The notes beneath the pieces are model-generated. The model did no database searches and had not been told where the DNA came from. It saw only the letters and a list, made by a program, of their open reading frames with translations. A program made the translations under genes and the position numbers. This document shows, one piece after another, positions 34,216-42,905 of a stretch of 64,000 bases of DNA; within the stretch, counting starts at the first letter, position 1; each line of letters opens with the position of its first letter. This stretch comes from an uncultured Tolumonas sp. (GTDB lineage: Bacteria > Pseudomonadota > Gammaproteobacteria > Enterobacterales > Aeromonadaceae). The stretch lies in assembly GCF_963676665.1 (NCBI RefSeq), contig NZ_OY781371.1, forward strand, positions 575,001 through 639,000, in the 5' to 3' direction.

Positions 34216-34462
34216 AGCGGTCGCCTCTCTCATCCATCTGTGGGAACACTTATTCGCCACTTTGACACGTTAGATGCCGTTTTGGGGAGGGGCGACCATC
34301 CCATTACGTAACCAGTGCAGGCTTTCAGTTTGCCACCACACGTGAATTCATGTGTTGCGCGAGGCAACCCACGCTCAGGAAGTGAGCCGCAAACACCACT
34401 GGGCTATCCGATTAGCCGCTTTAAGGCTTGAATTCATCGCAAAAACGGAATCTGTTTTTATT

Positions 34463-34522
34463 ACCTAACTTTTACTTAAATGGCGGCACATAGTGCCGTC
34501 CTGTTTCAAGTTTTTGTTATAA
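34463..34522 (-). repeat. attC site 6
   Basis: Boxes ACCTAAC and GTTATAA; GGCGGCAC-ata-GTGCCGTCC. Confidence 0.9.
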
Positions 34523-34535
34523 CTATGTATAGCTC

Positions 34536-34563
34536 TTGCGCTATATAGCTTTTGGGCTATAAT
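34536..34563 (+). promoter_or_regulatory. promoter of the first toxin-antitoxin module
   Basis: TTGCGC, 16 bases, TATAAT. The repeated GCTATA words around it (34529-34563) are a likely operator for the antitoxin. Confidence 0.6.
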
Positions 34564-34585
34564 CTCTACATGCATAGGAGCTTGT

Positions 34586-34930
34586 ATGTGGAACGTTGTA
34601 ACCGTTGACCGATTTGATGAATGGTTTCTGACGCTTGAAGATAGTGAACAGAAAAGCATTTTAACCGGCATCTTTAAACTTCAAGAACTTGGACCAATGC
34701 TAGGACGACCAGACGTTGATACCTTAGCTGGAACCAAGAAAGTTAAAAATCTCAAAGAACTTCGTGTTCAGCATAGCGGAAAACCGTATCGGATTTTCTT
34801 TGCATTTGACCCAATCAGACAAGCAGTGATGTTGTGTGGTGGAGATAAAACAGGAAATAAACGTTTTTATGAAACGATGATCCCGATAGCTGAACAAGAA
34901 TTTTTAGACCATCTGGACACACTGAGGTGA
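34586..34930 (+). CDS. HigB-like toxin (RelE superfamily, Gp49 type)
   Basis: A 114-residue predicted mRNA interferase that would cut transcripts on the ribosome. The family pattern is seen in KNLKELRVQHSGKPYRIFFAFD and LCGGDKTGNKRFYE. The toxin comes first and the HTH antitoxin second, three bases apart, the higBA order. The module faces against the array and has its own promoter, as is common for cassette toxin-antitoxin pairs, and probably stabilises the array. Confidence 0.87.
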   Translation: MWNVVTVDRFDEWFLTLEDSEQKSILTGIFKLQELGPMLGRPDVDTLAGTKKVKNLKELRVQHSGKPYRIFFAFDPIRQAVMLCGGDKTGNKRFYETMIPIAEQEFLDHLDTLR

Positions 34931-34933
34931 GCT

Positions 34934-35236
34934 ATGGCCAAACCACTGAATGAGTTACTTAAACAAGTAAACCCTGAAGTTGTTCAGGCGGCAAAAAAAC
35001 AAGCTGAACAAGAAATACTTGAACTCAGATTATCAATGCTTCGTGAACAGCTGGAGTTGTCACAAGTAGAAATGGCAAACCGATTAGGGATATCACAACC
35101 ATCTGTAGCCAATCTGGAAAAGAGAGGTCAAGAAATCAAACTCTCATCATTAAAACGCTACGTTGAAGCGATGGGCGGAAAATTGACTGTAGATGTTCAA
35201 TTACCAGATGGTCGCCATATCGGTATGAATTTCTAA
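34934..35236 (+). CDS. HigA-like antitoxin, XRE helix-turn-helix
   Basis: A 100-residue DNA-binding antitoxin. The helix-turn-helix is LSQVEMANRLGISQPSVANLEKRG (about 42-65, shown here in part: QVEMANRLGISQPSV). It should neutralise the toxin encoded just upstream and repress the shared promoter. Confidence 0.88.
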   Translation: MAKPLNELLKQVNPEVVQAAKKQAEQEILELRLSMLREQLELSQVEMANRLGISQPSVANLEKRGQEIKLSSLKRYVEAMGGKLTVDVQLPDGRHIGMNF

Positions 35237-35272
35237 TTTTTCTATGGGTTAAACACAGAAATTTGCTCATAG

Positions 35273-35332
35273 TTATAACTTCGTTTTATGCGGTGGCACG
35301 AAGTGCCATCCGACATTAAAATTTTGTTATGT
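35273..35332 (-). repeat. attC site 7
   Basis: Boxes TTATAAC and GTTATGT; GGTGGCAC-gaa-GTGCCATCC. Confidence 0.9.
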
Positions 35333-35475
35333 GATTTTGTTGTTGCAGCAAACAAGTCGATTTTGATGGTCATAGCTACCGCACTGATTAATGACGGATC
35401 AGATGCCCAACACCGGTTTTCTGCTTTTGATTTGCTCATAGAAACATGATGCCGAATGGTGCTAACAGAGACAAA
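35333..35475 (-). repeat. attC-proximal mini-frame module, copy a
   Basis: Shares GCTACCGC, CAGATGC and CATGATGCCGAA blocks with the modules at 36863, 38341 and 60888. On the minus strand it reads into the attC (SLISAVAMTIK...KSHNKILMSDG), giving a short protein-like frame similar to copy d. It separates the NUDIX gene from its attC by about 220 bases. Confidence 0.55.
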
Positions 35476-35552
35476 TGAAATCGAGGACTCAATTAAGCAA
35501 AACTGAGCTATATCAATGTTGATCGGGGATTTGGCAGGACAAACGAGTCGCG

Positions 35553-35957
35553 TTAAAACTTGGCACTGACGACAACACCAGAATAATTAAGACAGTCAGA
35601 AATGCGCTGTTGTTGGACGCCGCTGAGTTCTGAAATTGCGGTATAACGAAATTCAGAATGTTCGTTGCTGAGGATGATTTTAGACGGTGAGGGGAGTTCA
35701 CAGCGAAAAATGAAAGCCTGTGAATTGTAGGCTGAATGGAAATACACACCGCTGAGATAATTGATCAGAACGTCAGAACCCAGTTCTTCACGACATTCGC
35801 GGATCAATGCTTCGTGAATGGTTTCGCCGGGTTCTAATGCACCGCCAGGAAGCCCCCAAGATTTGGAACCGTAATCGGCTTTTAGGAGCAAAACTTCGCC
35901 GACAGAATTGAGGATAACCGCATGACTGCTGAGCCTGAATTTATCATCAAAAGCCAT
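35553..35957 (-). CDS. NUDIX hydrolase
   Basis: A 134-residue pyrophosphohydrolase acting on nucleotide-type substrates. The Nudix box is clear: GALEPGETIHEALIRE then CREELG (GX5EX7REXXEXXG pattern, about residues 40-62). It is in the canonical cassette direction. Substrate is unknown; Nudix genes are frequent integron cargo. Confidence 0.9.
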   Translation of the reverse strand: MAFDDKFRLSSHAVILNSVGEVLLLKADYGSKSWGLPGGALEPGETIHEALIRECREELGSDVLINYLSGVYFHSAYNSQAFIFRCELPSPSKIILSNEHSEFRYTAISELSGVQQQRISDCLNYSGVVVSAKF

Positions 35958-35971
35958 AACCAGCTCTAATC

Positions 35972-36031
35972 ACATAACTTCGACTTAATTGGCGGCACGT
36001 AGTGACGTCCAAATTTAAGTTTTTGTTATAA
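35972..36031 (-). repeat. attC site 8
   Basis: Boxes ACATAAC and GTTATAA; GGCGGCAC-gta-GTGACGTCC with one mismatch. It supplies the stop codon of the gene to its right. Confidence 0.88.
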
Positions 36032-36754
36032 CTCAATTAATTTGTGCTCAATGTCTCTGATGTTTCGGCAGGATGGGTAATTAGTACAGCCATAAAACTG
36101 CCTACCCACATTTGAACCTTTCTTGCTCACACGAAGGATCATCGGTGAACCACATTTGTCACAAGAAATATCTGCTTGTGTTGTGGCGATATTCTCTATG
36201 TATGGTTTTAACAAATCTGTGACTTCTTGAAGTACATAACCATTTTTTGCTGGTACTTCTATCAATGGTAAACCGGCACCAGAACAGGCCGAACGGAGAA
36301 AATCATCTCTATCTTGGCGATCTGCATTGTTGTGAGATTTATCATTAAGTTCAACGGCACAAATGATCGATAGGTCATCTGATTTGCATAAAACAAAATC
36401 AAAATGCTTAGATGAAATGCTATTGAATGCTCGTTGCCAAAGGCTACGATCGTTTGTAGGTAATGGGGTTAACGCATCAGCAACGCGGACTTTAGTCAAA
36501 ATGATAATGTCATCGTCAAGAATGGCATTTAACACTCCCAAGAAAGAGCGTTCAGCAGGGGAGACAATGCGATCAATTTTCTTATATTTGTAAGTTGTTT
36601 TCTGCTCAATAGTTAGTTCGTTTTCCAACGCTTTAATTTGCCCAGTGTTTTCATTAAATAACGAAGGCTCACGTTTAATGTGCTTTTTCTTGTTTTTGCC
36701 AACAAGAATGATGAAGACGACACCAATAATAATTAATGCAATTAAGGGGTTCAT
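36026..36754 (-). CDS. DUF2726 protein with topoisomerase-type zinc ribbon
   Basis: A 242-residue protein: one N-terminal membrane helix (LIALIIIGVVFIILV, 4-18), a DUF2726 domain (about 55-190; SPAERSFLGVLNAIL, VELNDKSH, RDDFLRSAC), which is a restriction-endonuclease-like fold in known families, and a C-terminal zinc ribbon (C198, C201, C223, C229; FYGCTNYPSCR) like that of topoisomerase I. DNA binding or cleavage is plausible but unproven. The TAA stop lies inside the attC core box, so integration into the array provided it. Confidence 0.85.
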   Translation of the reverse strand: MNPLIALIIIGVVFIILVGKNKKKHIKREPSLFNENTGQIKALENELTIEQKTTYKYKKIDRIVSPAERSFLGVLNAILDDDIIILTKVRVADALTPLPTNDRSLWQRAFNSISSKHFDFVLCKSDDLSIICAVELNDKSHNNADRQDRDDFLRSACSGAGLPLIEVPAKNGYVLQEVTDLLKPYIENIATTQADISCDKCGSPMILRVSKKGSNVGRQFYGCTNYPSCRNIRDIEHKLIEL

Positions 36755-36777
36755 GTTAACGCCTATGTTTCATTGAG

Positions 36778-36862
36778 TTATAACTTTAAGTTAACGGGCC
36801 GAAACCGCGTAGCGGTTGAGGTCCAGTGAGCAAAGCGAACGGCGTTGAACGCCTTGTTATGC
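36778..36862 (-). repeat. attC site 9 (long variant)
   Basis: Boxes TTATAAC and GTTATGC; centre AACCGC-gta-GCGGTT followed by the GTGAGCAAAGCGAACG segment of the long class. Confidence 0.85.
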
Positions 36863-36943
36863 GTTTTTGCTCTTGATGGGCGTAATGCTGTCGATGTCAG
36901 GTATAAATGAAAAAAAGCTACCGCACCGACTATCGACGTGCCG
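36863..36943 (-). repeat. attC-proximal module, copy b, cut by ISAs1 type
   Basis: GTTTTTGCTCTTG and AAGCTACCGCACC match the module at 60888; the rest of the cassette has been replaced by the insertion sequence. Confidence 0.45.
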
Positions 36944-38262
36944 CAGGGCAAAATCATGAAGACCCGCAGCCCGTAAGGATTTGCGAGAGGTACTCATTAT
37001 TCCGACCCGCTCGTTTTTGTTTCCGTTTAATACCCGCTTTAAATGTTTTGTCCGCTGTCAGTAAGTTCATGGCTATGTGTCGACATACGGCGAGATTTGC
37101 ACCCGCTTCACCCCGAACAATTTGGCATTCATCTTCCCGCATTCCGACATCTAAACGCCAGTGTAATTGGTTCTCGATCGACCAATGCGCTCGGGTGGCC
37201 TCTAATAATTCTTTGGCGGTTAACTTTGCGGAGCTGATGTAATAGCGAAGGACAATTGATTCTGCACGTACAGGCGCAACGCTCTCCTGTCGGTTAACGC
37301 CGACGATGCCTATGGTGGTCAATTCTGGCCAGTCATAGGCCAGATCACCTAAGGGCGTTAAATTATGGCTCACAATGCAGAAACGAGTTTCTTCCCGACC
37401 ATGCCCTTTTTCCTGCGTACTGTAACTGTCGTACAATTTTCCCATCCACATCGCAGGGGAATACCAGTTATCAAACGCATCAGCCAGTTTTCCCTGATTT
37501 CCTTTCACTGCCAGTAAATAGTCCGCTTTCTTTTTAATGATTTCCTGTGCAATTTTATGCTGACATCCCATGGCGTCTAGTGTCACTAAACAACCTTTTA
37601 ATTCAAGCAGTTGCAGTAGTTCAGGAACAGCAGTGATCTCATTGGATTTAGTGGCTGTTTTTACTTGCCCTAAGACCATACTATTCTGAGCACTGAACGC
37701 ACTGACCATGTGGATCACGTTATCACGTTTGGATTTATCATAAGTGGCGCGTAGCGATTTACCATCAATGGCAACAACGGAACCCGCCGTGAGGGTATGA
37801 CAATTTTTCATCCACTGACAAAATAGCGTCTGTAGCTGTTTTCCTGAAATCATCCCCATGACACGTGCAATGGTGTGATGAGAAGGACAGCCATTTTCAA
37901 AATCACCGTATAAACGTAACCAATCCAGATGATCTTCACCGAAATCGGCAATTTCTTCCCAGCCCTCAGCACCACCAATAATGGCAGTGATAGTCAGAAA
38001 AAGAATATCAGCCAGGGTATAACTGGTTTTCCAAGATTGACGGTAGTCATGAATAATAGATATTTGATCCAAAAGGCTGAGTCCGTTCATAGTGAGTTAT
38101 CCGGCAAAAGAAAGGATAAGATCACAGGGGGATAGGATCGTCAAATCGATCGAAAAAATAGTTTCAGAATTTAAAGAATTACGGTAAAAATAAGATCAGA
38201 ATTTTAAAATTCAATCCTTTCTCAAAGCCTTATATCATGCGGGCTTTCATGCTTTTGCCCTG
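36944..38262 (-). mobile_element. ISAs1-family element, copy 2
   Basis: 1319 bases with the same ends as copy 1. The flanks (left GACGTGCCG, right ACCAGCAAA) show no target duplication, so a deletion or recombination removed one side. The rest of its host cassette is gone. Confidence 0.93.
36954..38090 (-). CDS. ISAs1-family transposase (copy 2)
   Basis: 378 residues, identical to copy 1 except one residue seen (Thr instead of Met before QEKGHGREE). The frame is intact. Confidence 0.93.
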   Translation of the reverse strand: MNGLSLLDQISIIHDYRQSWKTSYTLADILFLTITAIIGGAEGWEEIADFGEDHLDWLRLYGDFENGCPSHHTIARVMGMISGKQLQTLFCQWMKNCHTLTAGSVVAIDGKSLRATYDKSKRDNVIHMVSAFSAQNSMVLGQVKTATKSNEITAVPELLQLLELKGCLVTLDAMGCQHKIAQEIIKKKADYLLAVKGNQGKLADAFDNWYSPAMWMGKLYDSYSTQEKGHGREETRFCIVSHNLTPLGDLAYDWPELTTIGIVGVNRQESVAPVRAESIVLRYYISSAKLTAKELLEATRAHWSIENQLHWRLDVGMREDECQIVRGEAGANLAVCRHIAMNLLTADKTFKAGIKRKQKRAGRNNEYLSQILTGCGSS

Positions 38263-38280
38263 ACCAGCAAATTAAAAACT

Positions 38281-38340
38281 GCATAACTTCGACTTATGGG
38301 GCAGCACGAAGTGCTGTCCGCCATTAAGTTTTTGTTATGT
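38281..38340 (-). repeat. attC site 10
   Basis: Boxes GCATAAC and GTTATGT; GGCAGCAC-gaa-GTGCTGTCC. Confidence 0.9.
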
Positions 38341-38572
38341 TTTCAACGATGAACGTGTTTAACCTGACGTTTTCGCTTGTGTTTTTAAACGACAAAGCTA
38401 CCGCCAGACCTGAACAAAGGCCAGAGCCAAAAGAGTAATGATAAAACGCATGTTTTTCATATGAATATGATGCCGAAAGGCTCTGATATTGGCAAATGGA
38501 ACCTGAGCAGTCGTGTAAAAAAGAGTAGGGTGGTTTTATCACAACACGAAAAGGTAATAGGAAAAACAGCAT
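38341..38572 (-). repeat. attC-proximal mini-frame module, copy c
   Basis: Contains AAGCTACCGCC and CATATGAATATGATGCCGAAA. The minus-strand frame (SYEKHAFYHYSFGSG...LAVALSF...NTFIVENI) runs into the attC. It resembles the short attC-ending frames (DUF3265-like) known from Vibrio cassettes in position, though I cannot confirm homology. Confidence 0.5.
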
Positions 38573-38592
38573 GAATTGGACGCATTTTAGCG

Positions 38593-38958
38593 TCAGGGTT
38601 TCATGAATAAAAAACGACCGAAATTTGTTTTCACAAAGGACTTACCTGTTCGCTCAATGGGGTTGTTTAGCATGTGAAACGAACTAATACGGGCCAATTT
38701 ATTCATGTCTAAGATATCAATGAGTAACTGAATTTTGTTATCAATAGTGAACTCAATGTCAGCCTGAGTGATGGAGCTGGCGTGAATATGAGTAAGGATA
38801 AGATGTCGCAATCGCGGAACATCAAGCAGGAAGCCATGGTCAGTCATGTATTGTTCAATGAAATCGTAAGCCAGAAGGATTTGATGTTCATTAGGCGATG
38901 ACATTTCAGCGTCAAGCCACAGCAATAACTTGGTTTTAGATGTTTCAGATAAAATCAT
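38593..38958 (-). CDS. hypothetical cassette protein
   Basis: A 121-residue soluble protein, mostly helical by composition (MILSETSKTKLLLWLDAEM; QILLAYDFIEQYMTDHG), ending in a basic stretch KSFVKTNFGRFLFMKP. I do not recognise it. It is in canonical orientation with the mini-frame module between it and attC 10. Confidence 0.55.
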   Translation of the reverse strand: MILSETSKTKLLLWLDAEMSSPNEHQILLAYDFIEQYMTDHGFLLDVPRLRHLILTHIHASSITQADIEFTIDNKIQLLIDILDMNKLARISSFHMLNNPIERTGKSFVKTNFGRFLFMKP

Positions 38959-39006
38959 GTGACCAATATTTAACCTATTGAATAAGCAAGAGTAATTTCT
39001 TTAAAA

Positions 39007-39064
39007 ACATAACTTCGACTTATGGGGCGGTTGAAAACCGTCCCACATTAAGTTTTTGTTAGCA
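39007..39064 (-). repeat. attC site 11
   Basis: Boxes ACATAAC and GTTAGCA; GGGGCGGTT-gaa-AACCGTCCC. Confidence 0.9.
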
Positions 39065-39853
39065 TTATGGCCACTGTTGGTTAAAGCCATTATTTTGAGC
39101 CCATAACGTAAACTCACCTGTTAACATGGCAAAACCAGATTCTTCAATTTCTTGATTTTTTTCTGAACTATTTCTCGTTGTACCGTATTCCATTGCTCTG
39201 CGATAGAGTTTACGGATCTTTATTAAAATAGATTTCAACTCATTAAAGTTTTTCAATTCAACTGATTCCATGTTCAAACCGATGGATTTTGCAAATCTAG
39301 GAAAATAGATGTTCACTTCTTGTTTGGAAAATATAGGAGATGAAAACTTCATTTTAGACCAAAACTCACTTTCGAATTTTTCAGCGAAATAATCGTATAC
39401 TCCCTCTGAAAGTGAAATATCAGCATTAGAAGGCGTCGATGAGCTAAATATGATTCCATATATTTTAAATGGGTCTACATCTATACCTAAATTTTCAGAA
39501 ATTGGCTTTAAATATTTCTGAAAGTGATCTCTATGATTCAGATAGTTAGAAAAATGATTTTGTCCCACAGATAACATCAGTGTTGCCGCGCGTTGCTCGG
39601 AGCTATGAAACCGATTAACAACAACCCCTAACACTAAGCTAGCAGAAGCAATCCATAAAGGAAGGTTGAATATAGTTATAAAATTTGCATATCCATCAAC
39701 GGATAGATCAATAGTCAGATTCTCTGTTAATGGGTATGCCAGTATTATGGCCAAAACTAGAGGAGACAATGTAGCCACCAAAAATATTCTATTTTTGTGT
39801 AAAGCTACTGATCCATTAACAGAAAGCCATTTGTTTAGTTTTTGAATAAGCAA
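39065..39853 (-). CDS. membrane protein of unknown function
   Basis: A 262-residue protein with two N-terminal membrane helices (IFLVATLSPLVLAIILAYP, about 23-41; IFNLPLWIASASLVLGVVV, about 62-80) and a soluble C-terminal part of about 175 residues. This topology is common among phage-defence and stress cassettes, but I see no named domain. It stops 4 bases outside attC 11. Confidence 0.7.
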   Translation of the reverse strand: MLIQKLNKWLSVNGSVALHKNRIFLVATLSPLVLAIILAYPLTENLTIDLSVDGYANFITIFNLPLWIASASLVLGVVVNRFHSSEQRAATLMLSVGQNHFSNYLNHRDHFQKYLKPISENLGIDVDPFKIYGIIFSSSTPSNADISLSEGVYDYFAEKFESEFWSKMKFSSPIFSKQEVNIYFPRFAKSIGLNMESVELKNFNELKSILIKIRKLYRRAMEYGTTRNSSEKNQEIEESGFAMLTGEFTLWAQNNGFNQQWP

Positions 39854-39871
39854 TTATACTTCTTCCCATGA

Positions 39872-39927
39872 TGCTAACTTTTATTTGTGGGGTTGCGAAG
39901 CAATCCCACACCAAATTTTTGTTATGC
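39872..39927 (-). repeat. attC site 12
   Basis: Boxes TGCTAAC and GTTATGC; GGGGTTGC-gaa-GCAATCCC. Confidence 0.9.
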
Positions 39928-39931
39928 GATT

Positions 39932-40201
39932 TTAGAATGGTATATCGCTATTAAAATCTGGTGGCGGCATATACTCTTGTTGCTCATTTGACATTAGTTT
40001 GTCTAAACGAGCTTCATTTTCAAATAAAAACTCTACAGCATCTTGCGTTAATTTATATGCAAACCATTCATTTCCATTAATATCAGATTCAATTGTCTTA
40101 TCAACAAAATGCAATCTCTCAAGTTTTATAAGTGATAAATTGAACTTGTGTGGTACTACATCTTGATTTAAATAATGTACGGATAAGCTAAATAACTGAT
40201 C
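39932..40201 (-). pseudogene. cassette gene truncated by IS630
   Basis: The surviving 89 codons read DQLFSLSVHYLNQDVVPHK..., then ERLHFVDKTIESDING and a C-terminal PPPDFNSDIPF. The shape suggests a small winged-helix or regulatory protein, but the family is not recognised. The N-terminus is missing at the IS630 border and is not found on the other side, so a deletion accompanied the insertion. Confidence 0.6.
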
Positions 40202-41318
40202 CTAATTGTGCTCCACCTATTTATTCTGTGTTGCTGTTGCAAACGAGCTGACATGATCCAAAAAATACTTAACCTTTCTCAATAATTCCCACATCGCCCG
40301 ACATCGGTGGTTTCTGGTGACCATCTCGTGCATTGAGCGCCAGAGTAGTTCAATTCGATTGACCCAAGGCGAGTAAACAGGTTGAAACAATAGCTCAAAT
40401 TTTGGATTGTTCTTGAGCCATCTCTGCGTTTTTTGGCTTTTGTGGATCACGTAATTATCAAGGACCAGAATAATTTTCTTCGCTCGACGGTAATGCCGTT
40501 TCAGCTTTTCCAGTAGTTGTATAAATAGATCTGAATCTTTACTCAGTCCAGTGGTGTAAATCACCTTGCCCGTCTGACTATTGAGTGCACCAGCAACATA
40601 ATGTTTTTCGTTTTTCCCTGGCGTGGGAATGCGTTTTTGTTGATGACGACGCATCCAATCCGCACCAATTTTAGGATTCAGATCGATATCTGCTTCATCA
40701 ACATAAAAAACCGGTTCATCCATAGAGTGATGTTGTAATGCATTGTTTATTAATGCCATTTTCTCATCACGATGTGGGTCACGAATATGGAGTGTCGGTG
40801 CAGCCCTGCGCCAGACAATGCCCATTTTAGGTAACCAACGGCGAATGGTTGAAGCCGCAATGTTGAGTTCAGGGCACAGACGATGAATAAGTGACGCAAA
40901 AAGTTCTGAACTCCAACGTGAGCGTTGATAACCAAAATCTTCAGGCGAAAACTGAATAAGCAGCTCAATGATGAGTCGGATCTGTTGGTATGGCAAAGAA
41001 CAAAATCGCCCGCGCTGTTTACTTTCGAGGCCATGAATGCCGCATTCTTGATACCAACTGAGCCAGCGCTGAATTGACGAACGAGCCGCGGCGGTCAGTT
41101 GATGAACAGTAGAAACAGTATGTCCCTGATGCAGCATTAAAATGGCGGTCAGACGCCGGGCATGTTCTTTATCGTTGGTTTTATGAATGATTTTTTCGAT
41201 GCGTCTGCGTTCGGCACGAGATAAAACTGGTAACATAGCGCTAACTCGGTTTTGGGCGGTTGTTTAGTTTGGCGACGATATGATCGCATAACTAAAACCG
41301 AGTTACTCCTACCAAGTG
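40202..41318 (-). mobile_element. IS630-family element (ends approximate)
   Basis: Defined by its transposase gene; I could not match terminal repeats or a TA duplication, so borders are estimates. Part of two cassettes, including the attC expected after the TIR gene, is missing around it. Confidence 0.65.
40217..41236 (-). CDS. IS630-family transposase
   Basis: A 339-residue DDE transposase: N-terminal helix-turn-helix half (VSTVHQLTAAARSSIQRWL; IAASTIRRWLPKMGIVWRR), then the catalytic FYVDEADIDLNPKIGADW, ILVLDNYVIHKSQKT and PWVNRIELLWRSMHE. The frame is intact. Confidence 0.93.
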   Translation of the reverse strand: MLPVLSRAERRRIEKIIHKTNDKEHARRLTAILMLHQGHTVSTVHQLTAAARSSIQRWLSWYQECGIHGLESKQRGRFCSLPYQQIRLIIELLIQFSPEDFGYQRSRWSSELFASLIHRLCPELNIAASTIRRWLPKMGIVWRRAAPTLHIRDPHRDEKMALINNALQHHSMDEPVFYVDEADIDLNPKIGADWMRRHQQKRIPTPGKNEKHYVAGALNSQTGKVIYTTGLSKDSDLFIQLLEKLKRHYRRAKKIILVLDNYVIHKSQKTQRWLKNNPKFELLFQPVYSPWVNRIELLWRSMHEMVTRNHRCRAMWELLRKVKYFLDHVSSFATATQNK

Positions 41319-41336
41319 ATCTACATTTCGGAACAG

Positions 41337-41918
41337 TTATTTAGAGGAATCTGTCATTGTAGGAAGTAGTTTGGCTAGAATTCTCATCATATCATCACTT
41401 ATTGTGAAGTTATGATTTATGGGAGATTCCTGCACGCGCAATAAATCTATTGATTGGCGTTTAAAATTACCTAGTTTATTTATCTGGTTGATAAAACGTG
41501 TGCATGCTGCGTTTACAGCAGACTCCAAATCATTATCAGTTCTGGATGGATCATAATCATGTCTATTTATGCCTAATAAGTCAGTTGGCATATGAAAATC
41601 TGCATCTCTAGGAGCTAGAATGAAACAACGCTCTTTACCTATTGCACCTATAAACAAACCTAGCTCAAATAAAACATTATCTCTAATTACAGGTTTTGAG
41701 TTATTTCTCATCATAGTGATGTCTTCAGGATTGAAGATAAATAAAGCAAAATCAACATTAGTCGCTTTATTAAGTAATGAACTTAGTGTATTTCCACCTG
41801 GTTCAAATATTTTGTCCCACAGTGTTACTTCAACTTTTCTATCCATACATGCATTGCACGCACTAGCTACATCATAACTTTCTGATGATGAGCCAATAAA
41901 TAATCTTGGCTTTGTCAT
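41337..41918 (-). CDS. TIR-like effector, predicted nucleotide-binding protein
   Basis: A 193-residue protein that begins with the TIR-like fold used in bacterial antiphage systems (PF10137-like): PRLFIGSSSES (4-14), ALFIFNPED and RDNVLFELGLFIG (79-91). The glutamate E85 in that last motif corresponds to the NAD-cleaving residue of active TIR domains. The C-terminal 60 residues (NNKLGNF... DDMMRILAKLLP) may hold a sensor or oligomerization part. No cyclase or Argonaute partner is nearby, so it may work alone or with the truncated neighbour. AAAAGGT precedes the start. Confidence 0.8.
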   Translation of the reverse strand: MTKPRLFIGSSSESYDVASACNACMDRKVEVTLWDKIFEPGGNTLSSLLNKATNVDFALFIFNPEDITMMRNNSKPVIRDNVLFELGLFIGAIGKERCFILAPRDADFHMPTDLLGINRHDYDPSRTDNDLESAVNAACTRFINQINKLGNFKRQSIDLLRVQESPINHNFTISDDMMRILAKLLPTMTDSSK

Positions 41919-41960
41919 TTATTTACCTTTTAGTAGTGATAGAAAAATACTTGCCTAATC

Positions 41961-42020
41961 GCATAACTTTTACTTAAATGGCGGCACGAAGTGCCGTCCA
42001 ATTTCAAGTTTTTGTTATAT
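41961..42020 (-). repeat. attC site 13
   Basis: Boxes GCATAAC and GTTATAT; GGCGGCAC-gaa-GTGCCGTCC. Its right half encodes the last residues and stop of the HNH gene. Confidence 0.9.
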
Positions 42021-42813
42021 TTTTTATCATTGATTTTAATTCATCTATCTTCAATGCGGGTTTTTTACGATGAATCATTCGATGACAATTTGAGCATAAA
42101 ATATCTATATCTGATATCGTTGAATATAATTCCGTATCTCTTTCTGAGAGAGGGTTTTTATGATGGCATTCAATGTAATTCGCACCTAATTCGCCATATG
42201 TTTCTTTGAAATTAAATCCACATGATTGGCATATATATCCATAATGATTTTTGGCTTCCATGACTAGTTTAGTGTTTCTTTTAAAGTATAATGCTTCTCT
42301 TAATTGTCTGGCGCCTTCTTCATATTGATGTTCGATTTCTTGCTTGATTATTCCCTCAGGGTCTATGTTGCCAGTTGAAGGTTTTAAATCTTTGTTCATT
42401 GGCATGTCATCATAGATGAAAAGTGAATCGCCTTGCATTCGCTCTTTAAATTTAGAAATTGAATTTGTTATTTCAACTAGCGGGCGTAGATCATTTTCTG
42501 AGATTTCGTTTTTGCTGATGCAAATTCTTTTGTCATGGTTATAGGATTTATTTATGGTTGATATTATTTTTTTATCTTCCGTCCTGAATCCAAATAAGAT
42601 TTCATTTTTGTTTTTTTTGAATGAGAGTACAGGTTGATTATGTTTTCCAAATACAACATGTCTTTTGCTGCCACCGAGTACAACTAGATATACGTTAAAT
42701 GTTGGAAAATATTTTTTGAAACATTGATAGATTGTTGTGATATTTTTGGTTTCTACGGCAGTAAGTTCTTTACTGCTAGGAAGAATAAAGCAATCGATTA
42801 AATTTACTAACAT
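42004..42813 (-). CDS. HNH endonuclease family protein
   Basis: A 269-residue protein with an uncharacterised N-terminal half and a C-terminal McrA-type HNH nuclease: zinc pairs C195/C198 and C240/C243, catalytic ECHHKNP (H217, H218) and the closing NCHRMIHR (H244, H248). Such proteins often restrict foreign DNA, sometimes with modified bases; no methyltransferase is near. The final residues NITKT and the stop are encoded inside attC 13. Confidence 0.88.
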   Translation of the reverse strand: MLVNLIDCFILPSSKELTAVETKNITTIYQCFKKYFPTFNVYLVVLGGSKRHVVFGKHNQPVLSFKKNKNEILFGFRTEDKKIISTINKSYNHDKRICISKNEISENDLRPLVEITNSISKFKERMQGDSLFIYDDMPMNKDLKPSTGNIDPEGIIKQEIEHQYEEGARQLREALYFKRNTKLVMEAKNHYGYICQSCGFNFKETYGELGANYIECHHKNPLSERDTELYSTISDIDILCSNCHRMIHRKKPALKIDELKSMIKNITKT

Positions 42814-42828
42814 GAGAGTTCTCTTAAA

Positions 42829-42905
42829 ATATAACTTTTAATTAAACGGCGGCACGCAGTGCCGTCCAGTGAGCAAAGCGAACGGGTTTGAATTAGTTGT
42901 TAGGT
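42829..42905 (-). repeat. attC site 14 (long class)
   Basis: Boxes ATATAAC and GTTAGGT; GGCGGCAC-gca-GTGCCGTCC plus GTGAGCAAAGCGAACG. Confidence 0.9.

Larger units (their letters stand above)
32871..34304 (-). mobile_element. IS110-family element of IS1111 type, in R cassette 2
   Basis: Subterminal repeats GATGGTCGCCCC and GGGGCGACCATC. About 315 non-coding bases follow the transposase and 90 precede it, the IS1111-group layout. It entered between GGTTGCCGA and ACGTAACC of the R cassette, not in an attC. Confidence 0.85.
32721..34462. repeat. R cassette 2 (short form) interrupted by an IS110-family element
   Basis: The family sequence stops at GGTTGCCGA (32870) and resumes at ACGTAACCAG (34305). 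Without the 1434-base insert it is 308 bases, exactly the short form. Confidence 0.85.
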
